DNA of 64,000 bases from Desulfobacterales bacterium (GCA_026984935.1 JALSRD010000002.1:1-64000); one strand, 5' to 3'. Counted from the stretch's first letter, positions 35,525 to 45,120 are shown. The notes: generated by a model not told the origin, from the letters alone. Numbers and translations: made by a program.

Positions 35525-35724
35525 CCGGCTTCCGGTCAGCTTTTCAAGATAACCGGCTTCCAGCCGGACGTCAACGGCAATCAGCGGGTGTCTCCGCAAA
35601 CGCATGCCGCAACCCAAGCGGCACGGCTTGACAGCCCGGTTGATTTTCTATAGTCAGTAGCGAGGCTGGCGCGGCCCTTAAAACCGGCCAGCCAACGCCA
35701 ACCCTTTGCGAAAGACCGGAAATT

Positions 35725-37077
35725 ATGGAACTCTCCCCGCTGACCGCCGTGTCACCCATCGACGGCCGCTACCACCGCAGCACGGCGGTGCTGGCAGATT
35801 TTTTCTCGGAAAGCGCGCTGATGAAATACCGCGTACAAGTGGAAATCGAGTACTTTATCGCGCTCTGCGGCCTGCCGCTGCCCCAGCTCAACGAGGTTGA
35901 CCCACACCTGTTTACGGAGCTGCGCCGGTGCTACCGTGAATTTACACCCCGGGATGCGGCCCGCATCAAAGCCATCGAAAAGGTTACCAACCACGACGTC
36001 AAGGCGGTGGAATACGATGTCAAAGACCACTTCGAACGTCTCGGCCTGGGCGCCGTGAAGGAATTCGTACATTTCGGCCTGACATCCCAGGACATCAACA
36101 ACACCGCTATGCCGCTCGCGCTCAAAGACTGCTGCCGGCAGGTGTTACGCCCCGCCATAGATGCTGTCGTCAGCGCCCTGAAAACACGCGCCGGTGAGTG
36201 GCGCGAAATCCCCATGCTGGCCCGCACCCACGGACAGCCCGCCTCTCCGACACGCCTGGGCAAAGAGATTTACGTGTTTGTCGAGCGCCTGCAGCACCAG
36301 CGAGCAATGCTCGACGGCATCCCTTTTTCCGCCAAGTTCGGAGGTGCCACCGGCAATTTCAACGCCCATTGCGCGGCCTATCCCGACGTCGACTGGCCGG
36401 CCTTTGCCGACCGTTTCGTCAACCATACGCTGGGTCTTCGCCGTTCACAAGTCACCACCCAGATCGACCACTACGACAGCCTGGCCGCCTTTTGCGACAA
36501 TTTCAAACGCATCAATACGATTCTGATCGATCTGGACCGCGACCTGTGGGCCTATATCTCGCTGAATTACTTCCGGCAGAAGATCCGCGCCGGCGAGGTG
36601 GGTTCTTCGGCCATGCCCCACAAGGTCAACCCCATCGACTTCGAAAACTCTGAAGGCAACCTGGGGCTGGCCAATGCCATTTTCGAACACCTGTCCGCCA
36701 AACTGCCCATCTCACGGCTGCAGCGCGACCTGACCGACTCAACGGTCAGCCGCAACCTGGGTGTTCCCCTGGCCCACACCCTTATCGGCTTCAGCGCGTT
36801 GATCCGCGGACTGGACAAGCTGATTCTCAACCCGCAGGCCCTGCGCGCCGATCTGGCCGCCAACTGGGCCGTGGTGGCCGAGGCCATTCAGACCATTTTG
36901 CGGCGTGAACGCTATCCCGAACCCTACGAGGCGCTAAAAACCCTGACGCGTACCAACCGGCCGGTGGGCCGGCCGGAAATGGAGGCATTCATCCGCCAAC
37001 TGGACATTCCCCGGCGGGTCAAGCAGGAACTCTTGGCCATCACGCCGGAGAACTATACGGGCGTGTGTAACTTTTAA
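35725..37077 (+). CDS. purB: Adenylosuccinate lyase
   Basis: A 450-residue PurB of the E. coli type that cleaves SAICAR and adenylosuccinate in purine synthesis. Motifs are SPLTAVSPIDGRY at the N-terminus, HFGLTSQDINNTA, RTHGQPASPT and the fumarase-superfamily signature GSSAMPHKVNP. Its 3' end overlaps the end of the convergent asparaginase gene by 38 bases. It belongs with the purine salvage genes only functionally, not in an operon. Confidence 0.97.
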   Translation: MELSPLTAVSPIDGRYHRSTAVLADFFSESALMKYRVQVEIEYFIALCGLPLPQLNEVDPHLFTELRRCYREFTPRDAARIKAIEKVTNHDVKAVEYDVKDHFERLGLGAVKEFVHFGLTSQDINNTAMPLALKDCCRQVLRPAIDAVVSALKTRAGEWREIPMLARTHGQPASPTRLGKEIYVFVERLQHQRAMLDGIPFSAKFGGATGNFNAHCAAYPDVDWPAFADRFVNHTLGLRRSQVTTQIDHYDSLAAFCDNFKRINTILIDLDRDLWAYISLNYFRQKIRAGEVGSSAMPHKVNPIDFENSEGNLGLANAIFEHLSAKLPISRLQRDLTDSTVSRNLGVPLAHTLIGFSALIRGLDKLILNPQALRADLAANWAVVAEAIQTILRRERYPEPYEALKTLTRTNRPVGRPEMEAFIRQLDIPRRVKQELLAITPENYTGVCNF

Positions 37078-38074
37078 ACACCTCCCGAATGGCCTCCAGA
37101 CGGCGAGTTTCCCCCAGCGCCACCATCAGCAGGATGCGTGCCTTGGCCCCTGAAAGGCACCCGCCCAGGATCACCCCCTTTTTCTCCAGGTCGGCCCCGC
37201 CGCCGGCATAGCCGTAAATGGGCCAGACGCCGCCCTGAGGGCACTGGGTGGTGAGCACCACCGGAACGCCGTCCGCCAGCATCCGATCCAACGGTGCGAC
37301 GATCTGCGGCGGCACGTTGCCGGCCCCAAAACCTTCGATCACCAGACCGGCCGTCTTCTGTTGCCGCAGATGGTCAATGAGCGTCGCCGGCATGCCGGTG
37401 TAGCACTGTATCAGCGCCACATGCGGCTCGATGGCCGCAGGCCTTGCCGCCGGCTGGCGGCGGTCCGCGCACCCGGAAGAACAGCGCGTCAGCAGCACCG
37501 CGTCACCCGCCACGTACCCTATGGGCCCGCTCTCCGGGGCCTCGAAAGCGTCAATATTCAGCGCGTTGACTTTAATGACTTCCCGGGCCGCAAAGAGGCG
37601 GTCGGTCATCAGCAGCACGACCCCGCTATCGGCGGGTATGGGCAGCAGGCAGGCCTTGATGGCATTGAGCAGGTTGCGGATGCCGTCGTACCCGCTCTCG
37701 CTGTAAAACCGCATCGAGCCGGTGTAAACCACCGGTTTCCCGGAGCGGATAATCAGGTCCGCCATGAAAGCCGACTCCACCAGCACATCGGTGCCGTGCA
37801 GCACGACAGCGCCCAGGACCTCCGGATCGGCCAGGGCGGCATCGATGTCCACAGCCAGGCGGAACATGCGCTGTGGCGTCATGTGGGGGCTGGGCAGGTT
37901 GGACCAGTGTACCGCCTCCAACTCAACGTTGGGCATGTGCGGGCCCAGTTCAGACAGAAACCGTTCGACTTCCCGGCTGGGGCCCACACCGCGGCGGCCG
38001 GCCAAAGGCTTCATGGAAATGGTGCCGCCGGTAAAAAACAGTTTGATTTTGCTCTGTAAACGCAACTTCGGCAT
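37040..38074 (-). CDS. L-asparaginase family protein
   Basis: A 344-residue asparaginase of the bacterial I/II fold. The first catalytic threonine lies in LFFTGGTISM (about residue 15), and the second motif is VVLHGTDVLVESAFMAD, followed by PVVYTGSMRF. No signal peptide is visible, so it is probably a cytosolic enzyme releasing ammonia and aspartate from asparagine, though related amidases share the motifs. The ATG follows AGAGGGGA. It lies 86 bases downstream of the octaheme cytochrome gene on the same strand. Confidence 0.88.
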   Translation of the reverse strand: MPKLRLQSKIKLFFTGGTISMKPLAGRRGVGPSREVERFLSELGPHMPNVELEAVHWSNLPSPHMTPQRMFRLAVDIDAALADPEVLGAVVLHGTDVLVESAFMADLIIRSGKPVVYTGSMRFYSESGYDGIRNLLNAIKACLLPIPADSGVVLLMTDRLFAAREVIKVNALNIDAFEAPESGPIGYVAGDAVLLTRCSSGCADRRQPAARPAAIEPHVALIQCYTGMPATLIDHLRQQKTAGLVIEGFGAGNVPPQIVAPLDRMLADGVPVVLTTQCPQGGVWPIYGYAGGGADLEKKGVILGGCLSGAKARILLMVALGETRRLEAIREVFKSYTRPYSSPA

Positions 38075-38160
38075 CTTTTCCCCTCTGGATCAAGCACACG
38101 GCAATGCATTTCGAATGTGCGCCGCCGCCGGCTCCAGGTTGAAACGCGGCTGTCGGGAAA

Positions 38161-39654
38161 TCAGGGCTTGCAGCGCGCAGCCGCATCGGCCCGAACGGCC
38201 AGTTCAGACAGCCGGCGGCTCAGTTGAAAGCGGCCGTTGGCGAAAACGCCGTAGTCGCCGCCGCCGGCCATGGCGGCGGCAAAGCGGGTTGAGTTGGCGA
38301 AAAAGAGCCATCCCTCGGTCCAGGCTTTTTCCACGGCTTCGTCAAAAGGGTTGACCCCGGCCGCCAGCCCGTGGGCAGCGCCGGAGCGCCAGATCCGCTG
38401 CATGAGCGTGGTCGACAGCTTAATGCTGGCGTTGGTCTGTCCGATGGTGTTTTCGAACCGCTTCCAATGGCCGTTTACCCAGGACGTACTGTGGCATCCC
38501 CGGCAGACCGCTTGCATGGCCTGGCGGCGCTTTTCCTGCTGCAGTGCCCCGATCAGAAAAGCGCTGGCCGGCTCTCCGCCCAGGCTGGTGGGCAAGGGCC
38601 GTCCCTCGCGGTTGCGGATGATGCGGGTGTCGGCCTTTTTGGGGTGCGGGTGGGCATAGACCAGCCCGTAGATGCGCCAGGGCAGGCGGTCGTTCATGCG
38701 GTGGGTCCGGGGGGCGATGACCTCACCGTCATCGTCCGCCAGCAGGCTCACGTGACAGGCCGCGCAGGTGGGGGCGCTGAAATCCCGGCCCACGATCCAG
38801 GGAACAGCGGTAAAATCCCAGTGTCCGCCCAGGGCTGCGTAAAGCCCGCCGTGTTTGCTGGCAGCGTAAATTTTAAAGGCCGGCACGTCCGGCCCCACAT
38901 GGCACTGTCTGCAGGTAGCGGGCTTGCGGGCCATTTCGATGGCAAAACCGTGACGGGGATGGCAGGCCGTACAGGCACCCCGGCTGCCGTCCAGGTTGAT
39001 GCGCCCGACACCCTGGCTGGGCCAACCGCCGATTTTGGGAAAGATCATCTCACCGGCATCGGTTTCACGGGTCTCCAGCCCTTGGAACGTCAACCGCGTG
39101 CCGTGGCAGGAGTAGCAGGCCTCCGCCCGCGTTTTTTCACCGGCCGGCCGAAAGGTCAATACGCGGTTTTCAAGTTGCGCAGCGCCGATAACCGACACCT
39201 GCAGCTGGCGATACAAGGTGTTGTCATGCAGGTTGCCGTATGCGTGGGACATCAGGTTCTGGGCGTACTGCGCGTCTTCCTTGGCATGGCAGACCGCGCA
39301 GTCCCTGGGGCTGACCACCACGTGAACGTCATAGCCGTTGTGCTCGAAGGTGTCAGCGTGCCGGCCGGGCCGCAAAGTGTGGCATTCGGCGCAGCCCACG
39401 GCCACTTTGCTGAGGCGCGCCGGAATGGCCGTGGCTGAAATGCGACGGGTGTTTTGCTGCCCGGCGAGCGCTGTGGCGACGGTCATGGCGGCATGGCGAC
39501 CGGAGCGCCAGTCGCCCACGATCCCGGGTGTCACCGATGCATGGCAGTCGATGCACTCCCGGGTGGCTTCGCTGAGGGGCGCCGCCGCCTGCACGGCCAC
39601 GCTCCACGGCCCGAAAAACACCATTGCCAAACAGACCACCAACTGGTATCGCAT
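38161..39654 (-). CDS. Octaheme cytochrome c, hydroxylamine oxidoreductase-like
   Basis: A 497-residue secreted cytochrome. After a signal peptide (AVQAAA site near residue 24) eight CxxCH motifs follow: CIDCH (34-38), CAECH, CAVCH, CYSCH, CTACH, CRQCH, CAACH and CRGCH. The surrounding sequence, including SPRDCAVCH with NLMSHAYGNL, ASKHGGLYAALGG and STSWVNGHW, fits the HAO family. All heme motifs are standard; there is no CxxCK. The C-terminal part (FFANSTRFAAAMAGGGDYGVFANG) resembles the reductive HAO-like proteins more than ammonia-oxidiser HAO; whether the crosslinking tyrosine is present needs an alignment. A nitrite or hydroxylamine reaction is likely. The ATG follows GGGAGG. Confidence 0.85.
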   Translation of the reverse strand: MRYQLVVCLAMVFFGPWSVAVQAAAPLSEATRECIDCHASVTPGIVGDWRSGRHAAMTVATALAGQQNTRRISATAIPARLSKVAVGCAECHTLRPGRHADTFEHNGYDVHVVVSPRDCAVCHAKEDAQYAQNLMSHAYGNLHDNTLYRQLQVSVIGAAQLENRVLTFRPAGEKTRAEACYSCHGTRLTFQGLETRETDAGEMIFPKIGGWPSQGVGRINLDGSRGACTACHPRHGFAIEMARKPATCRQCHVGPDVPAFKIYAASKHGGLYAALGGHWDFTAVPWIVGRDFSAPTCAACHVSLLADDDGEVIAPRTHRMNDRLPWRIYGLVYAHPHPKKADTRIIRNREGRPLPTSLGGEPASAFLIGALQQEKRRQAMQAVCRGCHSTSWVNGHWKRFENTIGQTNASIKLSTTLMQRIWRSGAAHGLAAGVNPFDEAVEKAWTEGWLFFANSTRFAAAMAGGGDYGVFANGRFQLSRRLSELAVRADAAARCKP

Positions 39655-39866
39655 TGCAACCTCCCGGGCAGATCTTGCCTTGAAGGAATTCGTTTTCTAA
39701 GTGCCGACCCGTTGCTGGATTCCCCCGCGCAAGCCCGGATACTTACCGTGAGCCCTGTGGGCTGGACTGCATGGCGGGACCCCTCGGCAGGCAGAAATTT
39801 GGGGGAATGCCGCCTTCGAACGCATAGTAGACCCGACCAACCCGAGTGATCCCGTAATCGCGTCGC

Positions 39867-40634
39867 TCAGGAGCGCCGCAGGCAGATCCTGCCCGGACCG
39901 GGCAGTGGGTCCGCACCGTTTTTTCGACCGGCGCCGGCCGGCGGTTCTTCCGTCGGGCCCCTGTCCAGCATGATCCGGGCATCGGCCACGGTGCAGCGCC
40001 GGGCATCGCAGATCACGGGGTTTAAGTCGATGGAGGCAAAACGTCCCGCAAGGTGCATCACCAGCGCCGAAAAATCGAGGAGCAGACAAGACAGCTTTTC
40101 CATATTGACGGGTTCTGTGCCCCGAAAACCCGAAATCAGCCGGCGGCCCTTGAGGCAATCGATCATCGACGGGATGTCGTGCGCCTCCAGGGGCGCCATG
40201 CGCACACTGACATCCTGGTATACTTCGACGGCGATACCGCCGATACCCAGCAACACAACCGGCCCGAATTGGTCGTCCATCTTGGCACCGACGATCAGCT
40301 CGACGCCCGCAAGGGTTTCCTCCACCAGAATTCCCTCGAACCCGTCCATGGCATAAAAACGCCGAAACACCCTTTCCAGTTCCGTGTCTCCACCGATACC
40401 GGTGACAACACCGCCGACCTCGGTCTTATGAATGACCTGGGACGACACGATTTTGGCCACCACGGGATATCCGATACGGCGGGCAAAGCGCTTGGCTTCC
40501 GGCAGGTCCCGCGTCCAGATAAAAGCCGGCGTATCCAGGCCGGCGGTTTTGAGCAGGCGCTTGGCTTCCGGCTCGAACACCCATCCGGCGGTTGCGGCCT
40601 GCGTAAGAATGGCATCAATGGATGGATCTAGCAT
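39867..40634 (-). CDS. ADP-forming acyl-CoA synthetase, ATP-grasp (beta) subunit
   Basis: A 255-residue beta subunit of acetate-CoA ligase (ADP-forming) type. The ATP-grasp fold shows YPVVAKIVSSQVIHKTEVGGVVTGIGG with the nucleotide lysine, EGILVEETLAGVELIVGAKMD and the C-terminal DLNPVI metal-binding motif. With the alpha subunit encoded just upstream it makes ATP from an acyl-CoA, or activates the acid. The last 30 residues are a proline/glycine-rich tail. The ATG at 40634 follows GGAGGTG and overlaps the alpha stop by seven bases. The GTG at 40643 is a possible alternative. Confidence 0.9.
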   Translation of the reverse strand: MLDPSIDAILTQAATAGWVFEPEAKRLLKTAGLDTPAFIWTRDLPEAKRFARRIGYPVVAKIVSSQVIHKTEVGGVVTGIGGDTELERVFRRFYAMDGFEGILVEETLAGVELIVGAKMDDQFGPVVLLGIGGIAVEVYQDVSVRMAPLEAHDIPSMIDCLKGRRLISGFRGTEPVNMEKLSCLLLDFSALVMHLAGRFASIDLNPVICDARRCTVADARIMLDRGPTEEPPAGAGRKNGADPLPGPGRICLRRS

Positions 40635-41995
40635 GGCTGGCACCTCCGCATGGCATCGGCCATCTCGATGGCACCTTCGATGGAAGGGGAAACCGGAATA
40701 CCGTTAAGCTCAAACCCCTCGATGAGCATCCGGTAGCGCTCCACATGGGGGACATAGGCGACCAAGGGCTTTTTCTGGCGCCGGCAGAGCTCGCTCAGAC
40801 GTGCCCCCAGATCGGACGTAATCCCCGGGGAATACGGCAGCAGCAGGATGATGACACACTCGATTTGCTCTAAGCCGCTCAATCCGGCCGCCGCTTCGAC
40901 AAAGTCGTCGTCGGTGGCGCTGCCCGTCAGGTCGATGGGGTTTTTCAAAGAGGCGATTTGGCGGATGTTGCCCGCCAGTCGGCTGCGCAGCCGTTCCTGC
41001 TCTTCGGCGGAAAGCTCGGGAACGGTCAACCCGTGCGCCGCGCACACGTCGACGGACAAAACACCGTGACCGCCACTGCCGGTCAGAATACCCACCCGGC
41101 CGCTGATGCCCCGGGGGTACGCGCTGAGGACTTCACAACAGGAGACCAGTTGGTATTCGTTGACGGCCTCCACGATGCCGTGCTGGGCCAGAACGGCTGA
41201 AAAAACCCTGTAATCGCCGGCGACAGACGCCGTGTGGCTGGAGGCGGCACGGCGTCCACCGGCGCTTTTGCCCGACTTCAGCACGACCACCGGTTTGGGG
41301 CACTCCCTGGCCAGGCGCACAAACCTGCGGCCTTCTCCCTTGGCAAACCCTTCAATATAAAAAGCGATCACGCCGGTTTTGGGATCGTCGGCCAGATAGT
41401 TGAGCAGATCGATTTCACGAATCAAGGCCTTGTTGCCGATACTCACTGCCAGCGCCAGCCCGACGCCTTCTCCGGCGAATTTGACCATCTGGTCCACCAG
41501 TACGCCGCCGGACTGGCTGACGAAAGCCACTTTGCCGGATTCCGGCCGCACAAGGCGCTCGGCCGGCAGGAAAAAGGTGTCCACCACCTCCGGCACATAG
41601 ATTCCGAGGCAGTTGGGTCCGATAAACGGAAAATCCGCCGCACGCGCCATTTCCACCAACTGCTGCTGAAGATCGTGGCGCCCCACTTCGGCAAATCCGC
41701 CCGAGATGATGGTAGCCCCGCCGGCGCCGGCCTCGATGCAGGCGGCCAGCACGCCGGGGACCTGCCCGGCGCGCACCGCGATGACCACCAGGTCGACTTT
41801 ATCCGGAATTTCGGAGAGGTTTTGGAACACACGGTTGCCCTGCAACCGGCCGCCGCGGGGGTTGACCGGGTAGACCGTCGCCGGGTAGCGGTGCAGCGCC
41901 TTATTGTAAATCACGTTTGCCGGGTGGCGATGATTGCCCAGGGAAACCCCCACCACCGCCATGGTTTTCGGCGCGAACATCGGTTTAAAATTCAA
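40628..41995 (-). CDS. ADP-forming acyl-CoA synthetase, CoA-binding (alpha) subunit
   Basis: A 455-residue alpha subunit. The CoA-binding Rossmann domain (VVGVSLGNHRHPANVIYN near the start) is followed by two succinyl-CoA ligase-like domains; the phosphohistidine region reads FPFIGPNCLGIYVPEVVD and SSHTASVAGD. It transfers the acyl group and passes phosphate through a histidine. It starts with TTG at 41995 behind AGAGGA, or with ATG five codons further on. It is translated ahead of the beta subunit, the reverse of a fused enzyme. Confidence 0.9.
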   Translation of the reverse strand: MNFKPMFAPKTMAVVGVSLGNHRHPANVIYNKALHRYPATVYPVNPRGGRLQGNRVFQNLSEIPDKVDLVVIAVRAGQVPGVLAACIEAGAGGATIISGGFAEVGRHDLQQQLVEMARAADFPFIGPNCLGIYVPEVVDTFFLPAERLVRPESGKVAFVSQSGGVLVDQMVKFAGEGVGLALAVSIGNKALIREIDLLNYLADDPKTGVIAFYIEGFAKGEGRRFVRLARECPKPVVVLKSGKSAGGRRAASSHTASVAGDYRVFSAVLAQHGIVEAVNEYQLVSCCEVLSAYPRGISGRVGILTGSGGHGVLSVDVCAAHGLTVPELSAEEQERLRSRLAGNIRQIASLKNPIDLTGSATDDDFVEAAAGLSGLEQIECVIILLLPYSPGITSDLGARLSELCRRQKKPLVAYVPHVERYRMLIEGFELNGIPVSPSIEGAIEMADAMRRCQPC

Positions 41996-42186
41996 GGTCG
42001 ACTTCCTCTACCGTCGAATCTGTCCGGCAACACGCTGCCGGTCAGGTTCGCGCACGGCAACGCTCCGAAGACGCCGGGTCACGCGGCCGGCGGGGCACGA
42101 GAATCCCAGCATGTCTGGAATCCGCCACGGTTGGCGCAACACAGCCAGTTCCGCCGGCGTGCCGCCGTAAGGGATGAACCCGGCCA

Positions 42187-42483
42187 TTAGGCCGGAGTCA
42201 CGGTAATGACGTTGTTGAAAGACCCGAAGCAGTTTTTACAAAGCTCCTGGTTTTGCGGATCCTGCACCCACTGGCCGTCGACCTGAAAACGGTATTCGTA
42301 GCGTCCGGGGGGAATCATGACGATCTTCTTCCACCTCCCGGATTTTTCTTTGCGCATGGGGTGCTTTTTGGGGTCCCACTGGTTGAAATCTCCCAGCAGC
42401 GTGACTTCCCGCGCTTCGGGACGGTCCAGGTAAAAAGTCACACGCCGGCGTTTCACGCGTGGTTTGAGATGATGTGTGGCCAT
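42187..42483 (-). CDS. Stand-alone CBM48/isoamylase-N-type glycogen-binding domain protein
   Basis: A 98-residue protein that is little more than one carbohydrate-binding fold. After a basic N-terminus (HHLKPRVKRRRV) it reads VTFYLDRPEAREVTLLGDFNQWDPKKHPMRK and then GRYEYRFQVDGQW, the hallmarks of the early-set CBM48 of glycogen-branching enzymes and AMPK-beta. No catalytic domain is attached. The ATG follows AAGGAG. It lies downstream of the UDP-sugar pyrophosphorylase gene on the same strand, which supports a link to alpha-glucan metabolism. Confidence 0.85.
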   Translation of the reverse strand: MATHHLKPRVKRRRVTFYLDRPEAREVTLLGDFNQWDPKKHPMRKEKSGRWKKIVMIPPGRYEYRFQVDGQWVQDPQNQELCKNCFGSFNNVITVTPA

Positions 42484-42569
42484 GGCATTCTCCTTGACTG
42501 CATGAGCGGTTTGCGTTTCATTCGGCAACCGGCCGTTCAATGGCCCGCACGGGTTCTCTGCTTTTCCGA

Positions 42570-43946
42570 TCACAATACCCGGTCACCGTCGATAACGCTG
42601 CCGCTCTTAATAACGGCCGGGGTGCTGCGGGGATTCGAAAGCCGCACTTTTCCGATAATCGTCACGTCGCTTTCGAAGCGCACGTCACCGTGCACGGTCA
42701 GCGCCTCGCAGGCCAGAAGCGAAGGCACCCCCTGGCTGAAACGCATATCAAAATCATCGATTTTCTCATAGTAGCGCGGGTCCAGATCGATGCGGATGGC
42801 ACCGATCCGGCGGGCAGGATTGACCTGCAGCCCCTGCTCCCGGGTGTAGATGTAACAGTCCGACCGCAGCGCCAGCAGCTGGTTGCACTTTTTCACCGGG
42901 AAAAAGCGACTGCGCGGCACACGCACGGCCGTGGCGCCCTCGAACACCGATATCGCCGCTCCCATGGCGGTTTCCAGTTGAAAAACGGCGGGACTGCGCT
43001 TGTCCCGTGGATCGAGGGTCTTGGGATTCAGGATCATGGCAAGGGGTACCGTATGCCGCGATTCGATCAGTTCCTTCAGGCGGGTCAGGTCCAGCCAGAG
43101 GGTGTTGGTGTTGAAATAGCGATAGCGCCGGGCATCGCGGAAGGCATCCAGTTCGTTTGCCGGGCACTGGGACACTTCCCGCAGGATCAGGCGGCCGTCC
43201 GATCTGCGCCGGGCCAGATGTCCGCCTTTCAGGTCTGCCGGGGTTCTCTCGGCAACTTCCATCATGAAGGGAAAGCCCTTTTCACAGAAATAGCCCAGCA
43301 GCGCCGGATCCAGCACGGCCCCCAGGTTATCGGAGTTGCAGATAAAGGCGTAGCGCCGGCCGGACGCAAGCAGTTTGGCCAGCATGCCCGATGAGACCAG
43401 AGCCGTATAGATATCGCCGTGTCCGGGTGGATTCCACTCCAGGGCGGGATCCTTGGGCCAGATCGCCGGTGAAAGGTCCTGTTGCAGAATTTTGGGAAAC
43501 TTGTGCTGCAAAAAAATCGCGGGCCGCCGCTTTGGTGCAATTTTACGCAGCATTTTGCGGGTGGGGGCATCCGTTCTGAAGCTGTTCATCAGCATCAGTT
43601 CGACACCCATGCGTTCGGCCTGTTCGATGATGATCTGCAGAAAAGTCCTGTCTCCTTTGGCCGGCAGCAGGGATTTGGGGCCCGTAAGCCCCATGCTGGT
43701 GCCCAGGCCGCCGTTCAAGACGATCATGACGGCCTGATTCAGCACGCGCGCGCCCCTGTCGGCAAAATATGCCAGATCCCCGGCGGCGGGAATTTCTGAT
43801 TCTGTAACCGGTAGCAGCTCCCGATCGCACAACAGGCCCTTTTCTCCCCGCACCACTGACCGGTAGTAGCCGGCGAAAGTGTCCATGACGATGGCCGGCA
43901 GCCCTTCGGTGCGCATTTTTTCAAGAAAGGCAGACAGATGCCCCAC
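42570..43946 (-). CDS. UTP-glucose-1-phosphate uridylyltransferase, eukaryote-type UDPGP family
   Basis: A 458-residue enzyme of the UDPGP family (PF01704 type), which makes UDP-sugars from UTP and a sugar-1-phosphate. The nucleotide-binding loop reads VLNGGLGTSMG and GPKSLLP. Later motifs are WNPPGHGDIY, CNSDNLGA and a C-terminal beta-helix with HGDVRFESDVTIIGKV. The length and motif set differ from the short bacterial GalU type. It starts with GTG at 43946 behind a strong AAGGAGA site. It precedes the small CBM48 gene on the same strand. Confidence 0.88.
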   Translation of the reverse strand: MGHLSAFLEKMRTEGLPAIVMDTFAGYYRSVVRGEKGLLCDRELLPVTESEIPAAGDLAYFADRGARVLNQAVMIVLNGGLGTSMGLTGPKSLLPAKGDRTFLQIIIEQAERMGVELMLMNSFRTDAPTRKMLRKIAPKRRPAIFLQHKFPKILQQDLSPAIWPKDPALEWNPPGHGDIYTALVSSGMLAKLLASGRRYAFICNSDNLGAVLDPALLGYFCEKGFPFMMEVAERTPADLKGGHLARRRSDGRLILREVSQCPANELDAFRDARRYRYFNTNTLWLDLTRLKELIESRHTVPLAMILNPKTLDPRDKRSPAVFQLETAMGAAISVFEGATAVRVPRSRFFPVKKCNQLLALRSDCYIYTREQGLQVNPARRIGAIRIDLDPRYYEKIDDFDMRFSQGVPSLLACEALTVHGDVRFESDVTIIGKVRLSNPRSTPAVIKSGSVIDGDRVL

Positions 43947-44058
43947 TATGCGGTCTCCTTTTTTACCCCCACCTGCCGCCTTTCAGTTTTGCCGGCGCTT
44001 TTCCCGGATTTTAGGTTTTCTGAACCCTGCAAGCAAGGTTTGTTTTCCGTAAAAAACC

Positions 44059-45120
44059 TTATATCGGCTCGATCCAGCCGTATGCATCGTCATCCTTGCC
44101 GTACTGAATGTTCGTAATGGCATCGAAGAATTTTTGCGCCACAGGCCCCACCCGCCCGTCGCCGATACGGATCACCTGGTCACCGTATTTCAGCTCACCC
44201 ACCGGCGAAATGACAGCGGCGGTGCCGGAACCGAAAATTTCCCTGAGCGCACCACTCTGATGGGCATCCATGACCTCATCGATACTGATCTTACGCTCGC
44301 TGACGTTCATATTCCAGGCGGCGGCCAAAAAAAGCACCGCATCACGGGTGATGCCCGGCAGGATACTGCCGTTGAGTTCCGGCGTAATGAGTTCATCGCC
44401 GATTACGAAAAAAATATTCATGGATCCCACTTCTTCAACATATTTTCTCTCGACACCGTCGAGCCACAACACCTGGGTATACCCCTCGCGGTGCGCTTTT
44501 TCCCCGGCCAGCAGGCTGGCCGCGTAATTCCCGGCGGTTTTGGCGTCGCCCACGCCACCGCGCACGGCGCGCACATGATCCCTGCTGACCATGATCTTAA
44601 CAGGGTTGAATCCCTCGGCGTAATAGGCGCCCACCGGCGACAGAATGATAAAAAAGCGGTACGTGTATGAAGCCCGCACCCCCAGAAAAGGGTCGGTGGC
44701 AATTATCGTCGGCCGCACGTAGAGCGATGTACCCGCAGCGCCCGGGACCCATTCCTTTTCAATTTCCACCAGCTTTTTCAGCGCCTGGAGTGTAAAATCC
44801 AGGTCCACGGGTGGAATGCAGAGCTTTTTGCATGAGCGGTTGAGGCGTTTCAAATTGTCTTTGGGGCGAAATAGCTGCACCGCACCGTCCTGGCGTCGAA
44901 AGGCCTTCAGCCCTTCAAAAACCTCCTGTCCGTAATGCAGCACCATGGTGGCCGGATCCATCTCGATGGGGCCGTAAGGCTCGATGCGCGGGTTGTGCCA
45001 GCCTTTCTCGGGATCGTAATCCATGTTGAACATGTGATCCGTAAATATGTTGCCGAAACCGAGGTTGGTTTCGTCCGGCCGCGGTTTCAACTGGTCCGCT
45101 ATGTTGATGGTAAGTTGCAT
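44059..45120 (-). CDS. ilvE: Branched-chain amino acid aminotransferase
   Basis: A 353-residue fold-type IV (class IV) aminotransferase that finishes or opens valine, leucine and isoleucine metabolism. Its pattern is EVFEGLKAFRRQDGAVQLFRP with RLNRSCKKLCIPP. The PLP lysine lies in the GGVGDAKTAGNYAASL region, and EEVGSMNIFFV, LNGSILPGITRDAVL and GSGTAAVISPVG follow. The length and C-terminus (ITNIQYG) match the type II family. The ATG has an AAGGAGG site. The preceding ugpC gene lies 115 bases upstream on the same strand. Confidence 0.95.
   Translation of the reverse strand: MQLTINIADQLKPRPDETNLGFGNIFTDHMFNMDYDPEKGWHNPRIEPYGPIEMDPATMVLHYGQEVFEGLKAFRRQDGAVQLFRPKDNLKRLNRSCKKLCIPPVDLDFTLQALKKLVEIEKEWVPGAAGTSLYVRPTIIATDPFLGVRASYTYRFFIILSPVGAYYAEGFNPVKIMVSRDHVRAVRGGVGDAKTAGNYAASLLAGEKAHREGYTQVLWLDGVERKYVEEVGSMNIFFVIGDELITPELNGSILPGITRDAVLFLAAAWNMNVSERKISIDEVMDAHQSGALREIFGSGTAAVISPVGELKYGDQVIRIGDGRVGPVAQKFFDAITNIQYGKDDDAYGWIEPI

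Noticed and set aside
39655-39866. Small open frames between the octaheme cytochrome gene and the acyl-CoA synthetase gene
   Set aside because: No ribosome site, no recognisable protein and only short chance frames.
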